This document shows, piece after piece, positions 47,001 through 55,242 of a stretch of 64,000 nt of DNA. Positions within the stretch are counted from its first letter, which is position 1. Each line of letters starts with the position of its first letter. Source of the DNA: JAUSIF01 sp040901465 (GTDB lineage: Bacteria; Pseudomonadota; Alphaproteobacteria; Rhizobiales; Xanthobacteraceae); assembly GCA_040901465.1 (NCBI GenBank), contig JBBDYN010000028.1:310001-374000 (forward strand), read 5' to 3'. Position numbers and translations under genes: made by a program. The notes below the pieces were generated by a model. It had not been told where the DNA came from. It did no database searches and saw nothing but the letters and a program-made list of their open reading frames with translations.

Positions 47001-47473
47001 TGCTCGGGCTTTGCGTTGATGATTTCGCCGATCTGGCCCTGGCGCACGAGCGCCGGCGAGCGCGAGCCAGAGGAGGCGTCGGCGAACAGCAATTGCACGT
47101 CGCGCGCGCGCACCTCGCGGCCATTGACGCGATAGGCCGACCCCGCCTCGCGCTCGATCCGGCGCGAGATTTCCAGCATGTCCTCGTTGAGGCCGGCCGG
47201 CGCCGTATGATCGGCATTGTCGATCGTCAGCACCACCTCGGCCATGTTGCGCGCGGGCCGGATGTTGGTGCCGGCGAAAATCACCTCGTCCATGTTGGGC
47301 GCGCGCATCGCCTTGTGCGAGCTCTCGCCCATGACCCAGCGCAGCGCCTCGACGAGGTTCGATTTGCCGCACCCGTTCGGCCCGACGATGCCGGTCAATC
47401 CCGGCTCGATCAGGAACTCGGACGGCTCGACGAAGGATTTGAAACCGATCAGCCGCAGACGGGTGAATTGCAT
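44018..47473 (-). CDS. smc: Chromosome segregation protein SMC
   Basis: The 1151-aa SMC ATPase has Walker A GPNGCGKSN near residue 31, followed by Ala/Glu/Arg-rich coiled coils, a hinge around residues 490-640, a second coiled coil, and then LLSGGEQALTALSLIFA (signature) and VCVLDEVDAPLDDNNV (Walker B, D-loop). It organises and segregates the chromosome with ScpA/ScpB, which are not in this window. The ATG at 47473 has AAAGG upstream; GTG 47479 is possible. Confidence 0.97.
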   Translation of the reverse strand: MQFTRLRLIGFKSFVEPSEFLIEPGLTGIVGPNGCGKSNLVEALRWVMGESSHKAMRAPNMDEVIFAGTNIRPARNMAEVVLTIDNADHTAPAGLNEDMLEISRRIEREAGSAYRVNGREVRARDVQLLFADASSGSRSPALVRQGQIGEIINAKPEQRRRILEEAAGIAGLHQRKHEAETRLKGAEQNLQRVEDVITQIASQMDGLKRQARQAARYKTVSAEIRKQQAVLAALRWREAETAVAEAERALDLAVRMVAERTRAHGEAGRARSEMSERLGPLRDASTASAAALQRLTAARTDLEREEARAKARTEELERRLAQLSQDMERERALAADAHEVLSRLATEEQALTADTQASESTEAAARERLDVAEAALARSEQAFAEATTALADLSAQRGQIERTIGESAERIARFEREIEEIDREAKNLQDTADSDLAQLSAESARAQEALGAADARALRAEAARSAAAQALDVARRPFAQAEQQLHRLETEARTLAKVLDVEKKKLWPPVLDTISVDQGFETALGAALGDDLDAPTDAASPMHWGGAEVAGDPALPGGAEPLSAHVKAPAALARRLAQIGIVARADAKRLAAQLRPGQRLVSREGDLWRWDGFTVTAEAPTAAGRRLAARNRLGELDREIEAARAQVAKVAEAATKAEEEFHAAEAAEAEARGNYRTAHTAFDAARETLSVAERKAGDRLTRQSALVEARARLSSGRDEAIAARTESDAARGALPETPTLEGGLEETRKVLAQDRASLAAAKAEVEGVERERSARAHRLTSISAERAAWHEREEGAATRLKAIEQRLAETRTERAGLEEAPAAFATQRQDLMSKIAEAEDLRKQAGDHLAKAEASLADAERAARTAQDGLSGAREESARAEARLEGARERRTGLVREITEALGGPPDPARVNEVIGRDPKSVDVAAVEAEVERLNETRERLGGVNLRAEEELREVETQHNNLATERDDLIEAIKRLRHGISNLDREARARLIASFEVVNGHFKKLFTGLFAGGAAELILTNSENSEDPLEAGLDIIARPPGKKPQTLSLLSGGEQALTALSLIFAVFLTNPAPVCVLDEVDAPLDDNNVERFCGLLDEMTRLTNTRFMVVTHNPITMSRVHRLYGVTMAEQGVSQLVSVSLETAQQFREAS

Positions 47474-47677
47474 GGACACGCCTTTACGCGCTCACGCGAA
47501 GGCGCGCGTGATTCGCTCGAACCCCAAGATGCGTTGCCGGGCGGCGCCTCGCAAGTGCCGGAAGGCAACGCCCGTAGGCCGAAAATCGCCTTGAATGCCA
47601 ATCGATTATCGGTTCCCGGCACGCGATTCAATGAGCCTGGAGGTCGCAGCGGGACGAGCTCCCGGACTTCCGGCGCC

Positions 47678-48055
47678 TCATCCGCGTATGGCCACCACGA
47701 CGCAGCACATTGCCCAGAACAGCGGGAACTCGGCGCCGTTCAATTTCGTCCGCCACGTGCCGTCGATGAACCGATAGAGGCCGTAGGCCGCGACCAGCAG
47801 GAATACCGCCGCGAGCAGGGCGGCGTACCGAGTGTAAATGTCGAAGACGAGGCCGATCGTCACCACGGTCTCCGTCACGATGGCCGCGTAGAGCCACGCT
47901 TGCGGCGGACGAAATCCCGTCTTCGCGAAGAAGTCGAGCGCGAATTGCCGGCCGGTGAATTTCCCGATCAGGTGCGGAATGAACCAAAGTCCGCATCCGA
48001 TCCGGAGCACATCGAATGCGTTCAGCGAAGCGAGATTTTGGTAGAGGCTGGACAT
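47678..48055 (-). CDS. DoxX-like membrane protein
   Basis: The 125-aa protein has about four hydrophobic segments and the DoxX pattern: FDVLRIGCGLWFIPHLIGKFTG, GFRPPQAWLYAAIVTETVVTIGLVFDIYTRYAALLAA. Function of the family is mostly unknown. It is divergent from the CocE-like hydrolase gene, and both interrupt the usual smc-dsbA neighbourhood. Confidence 0.8.
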   Translation of the reverse strand: MSSLYQNLASLNAFDVLRIGCGLWFIPHLIGKFTGRQFALDFFAKTGFRPPQAWLYAAIVTETVVTIGLVFDIYTRYAALLAAVFLLVAAYGLYRFIDGTWRTKLNGAEFPLFWAMCCVVVAIRG

Positions 48056-48321
48056 TTCAAAGTGCAAAGGCCCGATGTGGCGGCCAGAGCACGATCGGAC
48101 TCCTCCCCGTGACAACGCCTTTGCGGGCGATGCCTGCGTGCAATCAGTTTATCGGTTTGGCGCGCGGCTTCAATGACAGCGCTTGCTCCGAGGCGCGCCA
48201 CCGCACAAAAAATATGATAACAAGCACTGTCAGGATCGGCACACGGCGGCGCGCATGCACGCGATCCATGCACGCAAGGCGAGTAGACGGCCGCCCAATC
48301 TACTTAGGGAGCGAAGCGATC

Positions 48322-50088
48322 ATGTCGGAGAATCTGTATCCGAACGACGGGCAGTATCGTCAGGAAATTCGCGACGGAATGCGCATCGATTGGGACGTTC
48401 CGATCCAGATGGAAGACGGCGCGGTCTTGCGATGCGACATTTATCGCCCGATCGAAGCCGGCAAATATCCGGCGATCCTGACGCACGGTCCCTACGCGAA
48501 GTGGAAACACTTCGACGACCTGTTCCCGCACGCGTACAGTAAGCTCGTCAGCGAACATCCCGACGTGGCGGTCGGTACCAGCGAAAAATATCAGGTGTGG
48601 GAGTGCGTCGATCCGGAGAAATGGGTGCCGGAAGGCTACGCGTGCGTGCGCGTGGATTCGCGGGGCGCGGGACGCTCGCCCGGCATGCTCGACCTGTGGT
48701 CGATGCGCGAAACCTCGGACCTCAAGAATTGCATCGAGTGGGCCGGTGGCCAGCATTGGTGCAATGGGAAGATCGGGCTCAGCGGGATTTCCTATTACGC
48801 GATGAACCAGTGGCAGGTGGCTTCGCTCGAACCAAAGCATCTGGCCGCGATTTGCATTTGGGAAGGTGCCGCCGACTTCTATCGAGATCAAGTTTATCAG
48901 GGCGGCATTCTCTGCAACGGCCTCGCCGATGCGTTGGCGCCGATCCAGATCTATTCAGTCCAGCACGGGAAAGGGACCAAGGGACCGCGCAGCCGCCTCA
49001 CCGGCGACTGGGTCGCCGGTCCGATCGCCTTGAGCGAAGAAGAATTGGGCGCGAACCGCAGGAACTACGCGGCGGATGTCCGCCGCGCCAAGTTCGCGAA
49101 TGACGACTATTGGACGCAGCGTCGGCCCGATTGGTCCAAGGTCAAGGTGCCCGTCCTGTCTGCCGGCAATCTGGGCGGCACCAGCCTGCATCTGCGCGGC
49201 AACGTGGAGGGCTTCGTCAACGCCGCGTCCAAGGACAAGTGGCTCGATCTGCATGGCTTCGAGCACTGGACCACGTTCTACACCGACTACGGTGTGAACA
49301 TGCAGAAGAAATTCTTTGGCCATTTCCTCAGGGGAGAAGACACCGGCTGGCTGAACGAACCGAAGATTAGAATTCAAGTCCGCCATCCGGGCGGCCGCTT
49401 CGTCGAGCGGCACGAAAAAGAATGGCCGCTCGCGCGCACAAAGTGGACGAAGTACCACCTGCATCCGGACTTCACGATGTCACTGGCGCCGCAGACGAAG
49501 GCGGGAAAGACATCGTACAAAGGCTTTAGCGACGGCGTGACGTTTCTGACGCCGCCACTGGAGCCGACGATGGAAATTACCGGGCCGGCCGCGGCCAAGC
49601 TCTGGGTTTCTTCGGCCACCGAGGACGCGGACCTGTTTCTTGTCTTCCGCGCATTTTCGCCGGACATGAAGGAAGTGCTGTTCCAGGGATCGAACGATCC
49701 GCATACGCCGCTCGGGAACGGGTGGCTGCGCGTTTCGCGCCGCAAGCTCGATCCGAAGCTGTCGTTACCTTATCGGCCGTATCACGCGCACGATGAGTCG
49801 CAGCCGATGAAGCCCGGAGAAATCTACGAGGTGGATGTCGAAATCTGGCCGCTCTGCATCACGCTGCCGAAGGGTTATCGGATGGCGCTGACCGTACGCG
49901 GCAAGGATTATGAGTATGCCGGCGATCCGGTGCCGTTCCCGCCGTATAAGCCTTGGCAGGGAGTGGCATTGTTCACGCACGACGATCCCGGCGACCGGCC
50001 GGCGCACATTTTCAGCGGCGACGTGACCTTGCATGCGGGGCCGGATCGGCAGGCGCACATCCTGCTTCCGGTCATTCCAACGAAGTAG
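48322..50088 (+). CDS. CocE/NonD family hydrolase (peptidase S15-like)
   Basis: The 588-aa alpha/beta hydrolase has a C-terminal jelly-roll of the X-Pro dipeptidyl-peptidase type. The nucleophile elbow is GLSGISYYAMNQW, an oxyanion region is YACVRVDSRGAGRSPG, and HGFEHWTTFY is a candidate for the catalytic His. No signal peptide is seen. AGGGAGCGA precedes the ATG at 48322. Base composition is a little lower in GC than its neighbours. Possible substrates are esters or amides such as drugs or acyl amino acids. Confidence 0.87.
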   Translation: MSENLYPNDGQYRQEIRDGMRIDWDVPIQMEDGAVLRCDIYRPIEAGKYPAILTHGPYAKWKHFDDLFPHAYSKLVSEHPDVAVGTSEKYQVWECVDPEKWVPEGYACVRVDSRGAGRSPGMLDLWSMRETSDLKNCIEWAGGQHWCNGKIGLSGISYYAMNQWQVASLEPKHLAAICIWEGAADFYRDQVYQGGILCNGLADALAPIQIYSVQHGKGTKGPRSRLTGDWVAGPIALSEEELGANRRNYAADVRRAKFANDDYWTQRRPDWSKVKVPVLSAGNLGGTSLHLRGNVEGFVNAASKDKWLDLHGFEHWTTFYTDYGVNMQKKFFGHFLRGEDTGWLNEPKIRIQVRHPGGRFVERHEKEWPLARTKWTKYHLHPDFTMSLAPQTKAGKTSYKGFSDGVTFLTPPLEPTMEITGPAAAKLWVSSATEDADLFLVFRAFSPDMKEVLFQGSNDPHTPLGNGWLRVSRRKLDPKLSLPYRPYHAHDESQPMKPGEIYEVDVEIWPLCITLPKGYRMALTVRGKDYEYAGDPVPFPPYKPWQGVALFTHDDPGDRPAHIFSGDVTLHAGPDRQAHILLPVIPTK

Positions 50089-50176
50089 GCGCGCAACGAT
50101 CGGGATGAATCGGGCGATGCGGCGGCGATAAGGAGCGGTCCGACGAGGTCGGCGACTGCCCTTTCATCTCGCGTCG

Positions 50177-50824
50177 TCAGCTGGCTTTCAGGAGCGGCTC
50201 GAGGATTTTGTCGAGATCGGCCGCCGAAAGCGCGCCCACGTGCTTCTTTCCGTTGATGAAGAAGGTGGGCGTCGACTCCACCTTGAATTCCTGCGCGCCG
50301 CGAATGGCCACGTCCTGCACGCCTTCGGCGAGCTTGGTGTCCTTGAGGCAGGTCTCGAAGCTTTCCTGCGTGAAGCCCGCCTGCCGCGCGATGCGCAGGA
50401 ACCCGTTATAGGGGTCCTTCGCCCAGCTGTTCTGCTGGTCGAAAATCGCCTCGAGCATCGGGAAATATTTGTCGCCCGCGCAGCGCGCCAGCATGAAGCC
50501 GGCGATCGCCACCGGCGCCGGCTGCGTCGGGAACTCGCGGAAGATCAGCCGCGCCTTGCCAGTGTCGATATATTTCGACTTCAGCGTCGGGTAGGTCTCG
50601 CGGTGGAACGTCGCGCAATGCGGGCAAGTCACCGATGCGTATTCCACGATCGTGACCGGTGCATTCTCCGCGCCCAAAATCTTGTCGCCCATCGGTCCCG
50701 GCTTATAGAGCACGTCCGGGCTCACGTCCTGCGCGTGGGCGGTCCCGAGGAACGCGAAGGGGGTCGAGCCCGCAAGCACGAGCGTGCCGAGGCCGGCGAC
50801 GAAAAGACGACGCGAAAGGATCAC
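50177..50824 (-). CDS. DsbA-family thiol:disulfide oxidoreductase
   Basis: The 215-aa periplasmic thioredoxin-fold protein has a signal peptide (to GTAHA-Q), active site CPHC in YASVTCPHCATFHRE, and cis-Pro region STPTFFINGKK. The GTG start at 50824 has GGAGG at good spacing. It probably oxidises or isomerises secreted proteins. Relatives lie next to smc, DUF721 and mutY in other rhizobia, as far as I remember. Confidence 0.9.
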   Translation of the reverse strand: MILSRRLFVAGLGTLVLAGSTPFAFLGTAHAQDVSPDVLYKPGPMGDKILGAENAPVTIVEYASVTCPHCATFHRETYPTLKSKYIDTGKARLIFREFPTQPAPVAIAGFMLARCAGDKYFPMLEAIFDQQNSWAKDPYNGFLRIARQAGFTQESFETCLKDTKLAEGVQDVAIRGAQEFKVESTPTFFINGKKHVGALSAADLDKILEPLLKAS

Positions 50825-50924
50825 GCGAATTCCTCCAAAACCGATGGCCGCACAGGAACGGCGGCGCCAACCTAAAAGCGAGGCCGATTGTGGCAAGTCT
50901 GCGGTACCGGCCGCAAGCGGCGCA

Positions 50925-51431
50925 TCACGCCCGCGTGACGCCCGACCGCACCAGCGCGCCGAGCCGGGCGAGCGCGGATTTGAGACCCTTGTCCTCGAAA
51001 TTGCCAAGGCCGCGCTCGACCTCGGCCATCGTCTCGGCCGCCGGCTCGAGCGGCAGATCGGGTGCCTTGGCCCGACGCGCAACCGGCCCCTGCCGGATCG
51101 CGATCCGTCCCACGCAACGCCAGCCGAAATAGCGGTTCACTCGCTCGATCACGACCGGCGTCAGATGCTGCAGCTCGATCGCGTAGGCTCCCTCGACCCG
51201 CACCGTGAGCGTGCCGGTGGATAGGGGGTCGTCGCGCCTGGGCCAGACGAGCCGCACCGGCTCCGTGCGGCCAGCAAGCTCAGGACCGACGATGTCTTCC
51301 CAATGGACGACGATGTCGACCGCCGCGAACCCCTGCCGCGCGAACGCCGATTGCAGGGCGCTGCTGACAAGGTCGGCGAGCGGCCTGGCTCTGGATCTTG
51401 CGGGCTTGTTCACGGGGCGGCGCTCTGTCAA
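50925..51431 (-). CDS. DUF721 protein (DciA-like)
   Basis: The 168-aa protein has the DUF721 core: LADLVSSALQSAFARQGFAAVDIVVHWEDIVGPELAGRTEPVRL, then LTVRVEGAYAIELQHLTPVVIERVNRYFGWRCV. DciA members help to load the replicative helicase, but that role is not proven here. The start is TTG 51431 or GTG 51413. Its start lies only about 10 nt from that of divergent mutY, so the two promoters must overlap coding DNA. Confidence 0.85.
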   Translation of the reverse strand: MTERRPVNKPARSRARPLADLVSSALQSAFARQGFAAVDIVVHWEDIVGPELAGRTEPVRLVWPRRDDPLSTGTLTVRVEGAYAIELQHLTPVVIERVNRYFGWRCVGRIAIRQGPVARRAKAPDLPLEPAAETMAEVERGLGNFEDKGLKSALARLGALVRSGVTRA

Positions 51432-51440
51432 TCCGATGCC

Positions 51441-52568
51441 ATGATGCTAGCAGCCCAGGCGCGCGGTGCGAAGCGCCAGGCCGGCCGGAAGCGGGCAACC
51501 CCCAGCCCCGATCCGGCTGTGCTCCTCGCCTGGTACGACCGCCACCGCCGCGATCTGCCCTGGCGCGCGCTGCCGGGCGAGACGCCCGATCCGTATCGGG
51601 TCTGGCTCTCGGAAATCATGTTGCAGCAGACGCGCGTCGAGACCGTCGCTCGCTACTACGAGCGGTTTCTTTCGCGCTTTCCCACGATCGGCGATCTCGC
51701 GACGGCCAAACTTGATCAGGTGCTGAAGCTTTGGGCCGGGCTTGGTTATTATGCGCGCGCCCGCAATCTGCATGCCTGCGCGCGCGAGATCGCCGCACGG
51801 CACGGGGGCCGCTTCCCCTCGACCGAGGGAGAGCTCCGCGCGCTCCCCGGCATCGGCGCCTATACCGCGGCGGCGATCGCCGCGATCGCCTTCGGCCGCA
51901 AGACGGCACCGGTTGACGGCAATATTGAGCGCGTGGTCGCGCGGCTATTCGCAATTGCGACGCCGCTTCCGGGGGCGAAAGCGGAGCTGCGCCGGCTTGC
52001 GGAAAGTCTCGTGCCCGGCGAACGCGCAGGCGATCTCGCCCAGGCCATGATGGATCTCGGCGCGACGATCTGCACGCCGAGGCGCCCCGCCTGCGGACAT
52101 TGTCCGTGGCTCGATGCTTGCTCGGCTTTTCTCCACGATGACCCGGAGAAATTTCCCCGTCGCGCGCGCAAACGCGAAGGGACGTTGCGCCGCGGCGCGG
52201 CCTATGTCGTTTGGCGCGCCGATGGTGCCGTGCTCGTGCGGCCGCGGCCGCGGAAAGGATTGCTGGGCGGCATGATCGAGGTGCCGACCACGGATTGGTC
52301 GCCGGATTTCGACCCGGCGTACGCGCGGCGTGGCGCCGCGAAGCTCGTCGCCCTCGGAACCAGGCGCGCCGTCTGGCGCTTGTTGCCCGGCGTTGTGCGC
52401 CACGTCTTCACGCATTTCCCGCTTGAGCTTTCGGTGCTCGCGGCGGACGTGCCTGCGCGCACGCGCGCGCCCAAGGGAATGCGCTTCGTGTCCTCCGCCA
52501 AGCTCGACGACGAGGCGCTTCCGACGCTCATGCGCAAGGTGATCGCGCATGCGGAACGACGAATTTGA
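51441..52568 (+). CDS. mutY: A/G-specific adenine glycosylase MutY
   Basis: Removes adenine opposite 8-oxoguanine. The 375-aa enzyme has SEIMLQQTRV with the catalytic Glu, the helix-hairpin-helix LPGIGAYTAAAIAAIAFG, PVDGNIERV with the Asp, and the 4Fe-4S loop Cys-X6-Cys-X2-Cys-X5-Cys around CTPRRPACGHC. A C-terminal Nudix-like domain follows (RPRKGLLGGMIEVPTTDW...HVFTHFPLELSV). All key residues are present. Start ATG 51441. Confidence 0.96.
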   Translation: MMLAAQARGAKRQAGRKRATPSPDPAVLLAWYDRHRRDLPWRALPGETPDPYRVWLSEIMLQQTRVETVARYYERFLSRFPTIGDLATAKLDQVLKLWAGLGYYARARNLHACAREIAARHGGRFPSTEGELRALPGIGAYTAAAIAAIAFGRKTAPVDGNIERVVARLFAIATPLPGAKAELRRLAESLVPGERAGDLAQAMMDLGATICTPRRPACGHCPWLDACSAFLHDDPEKFPRRARKREGTLRRGAAYVVWRADGAVLVRPRPRKGLLGGMIEVPTTDWSPDFDPAYARRGAAKLVALGTRRAVWRLLPGVVRHVFTHFPLELSVLAADVPARTRAPKGMRFVSSAKLDDEALPTLMRKVIAHAERRI

Positions 52569-52629
52569 GAGTCCCGCTGCGGCAATCCATCGGTTAAGCT
52601 CGCGACAAGAGACTCGAAAAGGGGCAGCC

Positions 52630-52980
52630 GTGAAGATCGAGCGTCACGAAACCGGGCCGCGCATGAGCCAGGCGGTGGTCCATGGCGACACCGTCTATCT
52701 CGCCGGGCAGGTGGCCAAGCAAACGGCCGGCAAGAGCGTCACCGAGCAGACGCGCGAAATCCTGCAGATCATCGACGGGCTGCTCGCCGCCGCAGGCAGC
52801 GACAAGAGCAGGCTCCTGCAGGCGCAGATCTATCTCACCGACATCTCGAAGTTCGATGAGATGAACAAGGTCTGGGAAACCTGGGTGAGCCCGGGCAACA
52901 CGCCTGCGCGCGCCACCATCGAAGCCAAGCTCGCTGCACCTCAATACACGGTCGAGATCATGGTCATTGCCGCCTGCTGA
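52630..52980 (+). CDS. RidA family protein
   Basis: The 116-aa YjgF/UK114 protein has GDTVYLAGQVAK, VTEQTREILQIIDGLLAAAGSDKSRLLQAQIYLTDI and the end block TPARATIEAKLAAPQYTVEIMVIAA. It keeps the Arg of 'PAR' that binds substrate in active RidA, unlike the protein at 9507. GTG start with GGGGCAG upstream; an ATG at 52549 inside mutY is possible but adds unconserved sequence. Probably removes reactive enamine/imine metabolites. Confidence 0.85.
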   Translation: MKIERHETGPRMSQAVVHGDTVYLAGQVAKQTAGKSVTEQTREILQIIDGLLAAAGSDKSRLLQAQIYLTDISKFDEMNKVWETWVSPGNTPARATIEAKLAAPQYTVEIMVIAAC

Positions 52981-53008
52981 TCGCCGCCAACGCACTGAAG
53001 AAGGATCA

Positions 53009-54739
53009 ATGTCTCAATACACCCCGATCGTAGCAACCATCACCGCGGGCCTCGTGCTCGCATTCGTGTTTGGCGCGATCGCGAACCGCCTGCGGCTTCC
53101 GACCACGGTCGGCTACCTGGTTGCCGGGATCCTCGTCGGACCGTTCACGCCGGGATTTGTCGCCGACCAGTGGATCGCCTCGCAGCTCGCAGAGATCGGC
53201 GTGATCCTGCTGATGTTTGGCGTCGGCCTGCATTTTTCGTTCAAGGATATCCTGCTCGTCAGGGCGATCGCGATTCCCGGCGCGCTCTTGCAGATGTCGG
53301 CCGCGACGATCCTCGGCATGGCGCTGGCTCTGCTGTTCGGCTGGTCTTTGAGCGCCGGGCTCGTCTATGGGCTCACGCTTTCCGTCGCGAGCACGGTCGT
53401 GCTCGTGCGCGCATTACAGGAGCACCGGCTCGTGGAAACCGAGCGCGGCCATATCGCGCTCGGTTGGCTCGTGGTGCAGGACCTCGTGATGGTCCTGGCG
53501 TTGGTATTGCTCCCCGCGCTCGCCGACGCCTTGAATCTTAATCCGGGAGCCGGCGCTGAGGCCGCCAGTAGTACGTCCTCCGCGCGCGACGTGATCGCCG
53601 CCCTCGGCACCACGATCGCCAAGGTCACGGCGTTTCTGGCCCTGATGCTGGTGATCGGTCGGCGCGTGATCCCATGGATTCTGCATTACGTCGCGCATAC
53701 CGGCTCGCGCGAGTTGTTCCGGTTGGCGGTGCTGTCGATCGCGCTCGGCGTCGCCTATGGCGCGTCCGAGTGGTTTGGCATCTCCATCGCGCTCGGCGCG
53801 TTCTTCGCCGGCATGATCATGCACGAGTCGCCGCTGAGCCAACGCGCGGCGGAGGAATCGCTGCCGTTGCGCGACGCCTTCGCGGTGCTGTTCTTCGTCT
53901 CGGTCGGTATGCTGTTCGATCCGAGCATCTTCATCCGCGATCCTTTTGCACTCACCGGAACGCTGTTCATCATCCTCATTTGCAATCCGGGCGCTGCCTT
54001 TGTCATCGCGCAGTCCTTCGGGCGATCGAAATTCACCAGCCTTACGCTCGCGGCAAGCCTCGCGCAAATCGGCGAGTTCTCTTTCATCCTTTCGGGTCTC
54101 GGCGTCGCCCTCGGCCTTCTGCCGACGGAAGCGCGCGATCTTGTCCTTGCCGGCGCGATCATTTCGATCTTCGCCAATCCGATTTTGTTCGGAGCGCTCG
54201 AACGATGGGGCCGCAGATTCGCGCGGGAAGCGCCGTCGGCTGAACCGGCAGCGGCGGCAAATCCGGTCGAGGAACTGCGCCCGACCGCGCTGAAGGATCA
54301 CGCCGTCATCGTCGGCTACGGCCGCGTCGGCCGCGTGATCGGCGAGGAACTCGAACGGCGCAAGGAGCCGCTTCTGGTGATCGAGGAGCAGCCGAAGATC
54401 GCGGCTGAGTTGCGCTCCCGTGGCATCGAGGTGATCACCGAGAACGGTGCGATGTCGCGCGTGCTGGAAGCGAGCAATCTCGACGGTGCACGCTGGCTGT
54501 TCGTCGCGATTCCCGATGCGTTCGAGGCCGGTCAGATTGTCAATCAGGCGCGCGAGATAAGCGCGACCCTTCCTATCATCGCGCGCGCCCATTCCGACGC
54601 CGAGGTCGATCACCTCACCGCGCACGGCGCGAGCTACACCATCATGGGCGAACGCGAGATCGCACTTGGCATGCTGGAATATGCGTTGGGTCGCGGCGCC
54701 ATGGAGGCGCGCGGAGGTCCCGCGGCGCCGGCGCGCTGA
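53009..54739 (+). CDS. Cation:proton antiporter, KefC/YbaL type
   Basis: The 576-aa protein has about 12 membrane segments of the Na+/H+ exchanger fold (LRLPTTVGYLVAGILVGPFTPGF, ALGAFFAGMIMHESPLSQRAAEESLPLRDAF). A cytoplasmic TrkA-N domain follows (HAVIVGYGRVGRVIGEELERR), but no TrkA-C domain is obvious. It probably exchanges K+ or Na+ for protons under nucleotide control. AGAAGGAT precedes the ATG. Confidence 0.93.
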   Translation: MSQYTPIVATITAGLVLAFVFGAIANRLRLPTTVGYLVAGILVGPFTPGFVADQWIASQLAEIGVILLMFGVGLHFSFKDILLVRAIAIPGALLQMSAATILGMALALLFGWSLSAGLVYGLTLSVASTVVLVRALQEHRLVETERGHIALGWLVVQDLVMVLALVLLPALADALNLNPGAGAEAASSTSSARDVIAALGTTIAKVTAFLALMLVIGRRVIPWILHYVAHTGSRELFRLAVLSIALGVAYGASEWFGISIALGAFFAGMIMHESPLSQRAAEESLPLRDAFAVLFFVSVGMLFDPSIFIRDPFALTGTLFIILICNPGAAFVIAQSFGRSKFTSLTLAASLAQIGEFSFILSGLGVALGLLPTEARDLVLAGAIISIFANPILFGALERWGRRFAREAPSAEPAAAANPVEELRPTALKDHAVIVGYGRVGRVIGEELERRKEPLLVIEEQPKIAAELRSRGIEVITENGAMSRVLEASNLDGARWLFVAIPDAFEAGQIVNQAREISATLPIIARAHSDAEVDHLTAHGASYTIMGEREIALGMLEYALGRGAMEARGGPAAPAR

Positions 54740-54754
54740 ACGCCGCCGGCACGC

Positions 54755-55235
54755 TCAAAATTTGCAGTTGATCCCGCCGCGCAGATTATAGACGTCGATG
54801 CTGCTGGAAAGCGGCACGTCTGCCCGATGGAAAATCCTGCCCGCGCCCGCGCCGACGTGATCCAGTTGAGATCGGCGCCGAGCGTGCCGCTGACGGCGCC
54901 GAATGGCGCGATGGTCCCGGCAAACGGAATATCGGTGCGCGACGAAAGACGCGACCAGTCGCTTTCGAAGCCGAACACGAACCCACCTGCCGGTTGAATC
55001 CGCCGCCCAGGCCGAAGCTCGCGCCGTTTGCGGCGAGCCCACTGATCGAAGCCGGTGCCGTGATGCCGACGATGGCGAGATCCGAAGCGTCGAAGTTGGC
55101 TTTGCTGCGCACGTAGCCGGCGGTCAGGCCCACATAGAAGCCCTCCCAGCTCGGCACGAATTGCGCGTTTGCCGGCGTCCCGCTAACGCACAGCAGCGCG
55201 GCGTAAGTGCCGAGGATCGCTGCCTGCCGTACCAT
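54755..55235 (-). pseudogene. Broken opacity-type outer-membrane porin
   Basis: A porin-like gene is split by two frameshifts. The first frame from 55235 has a signal peptide (to PANAQ) and WEGFYVGLTAGYVRSKANF. The second, from about 54980, has VFGFESDWSRLSSRT and GADLNWITSARARAGFSIGQT. The third ends SIDVYNLRGGINCKF with a stop at 54755, the usual final beta strand. Relatives are normally 200 aa or more, and here only about 160 codons remain, so part of the barrel is also deleted. It is next to ccrM. Confidence 0.85.
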
Positions 55236-55242
55236 CGGAAAT

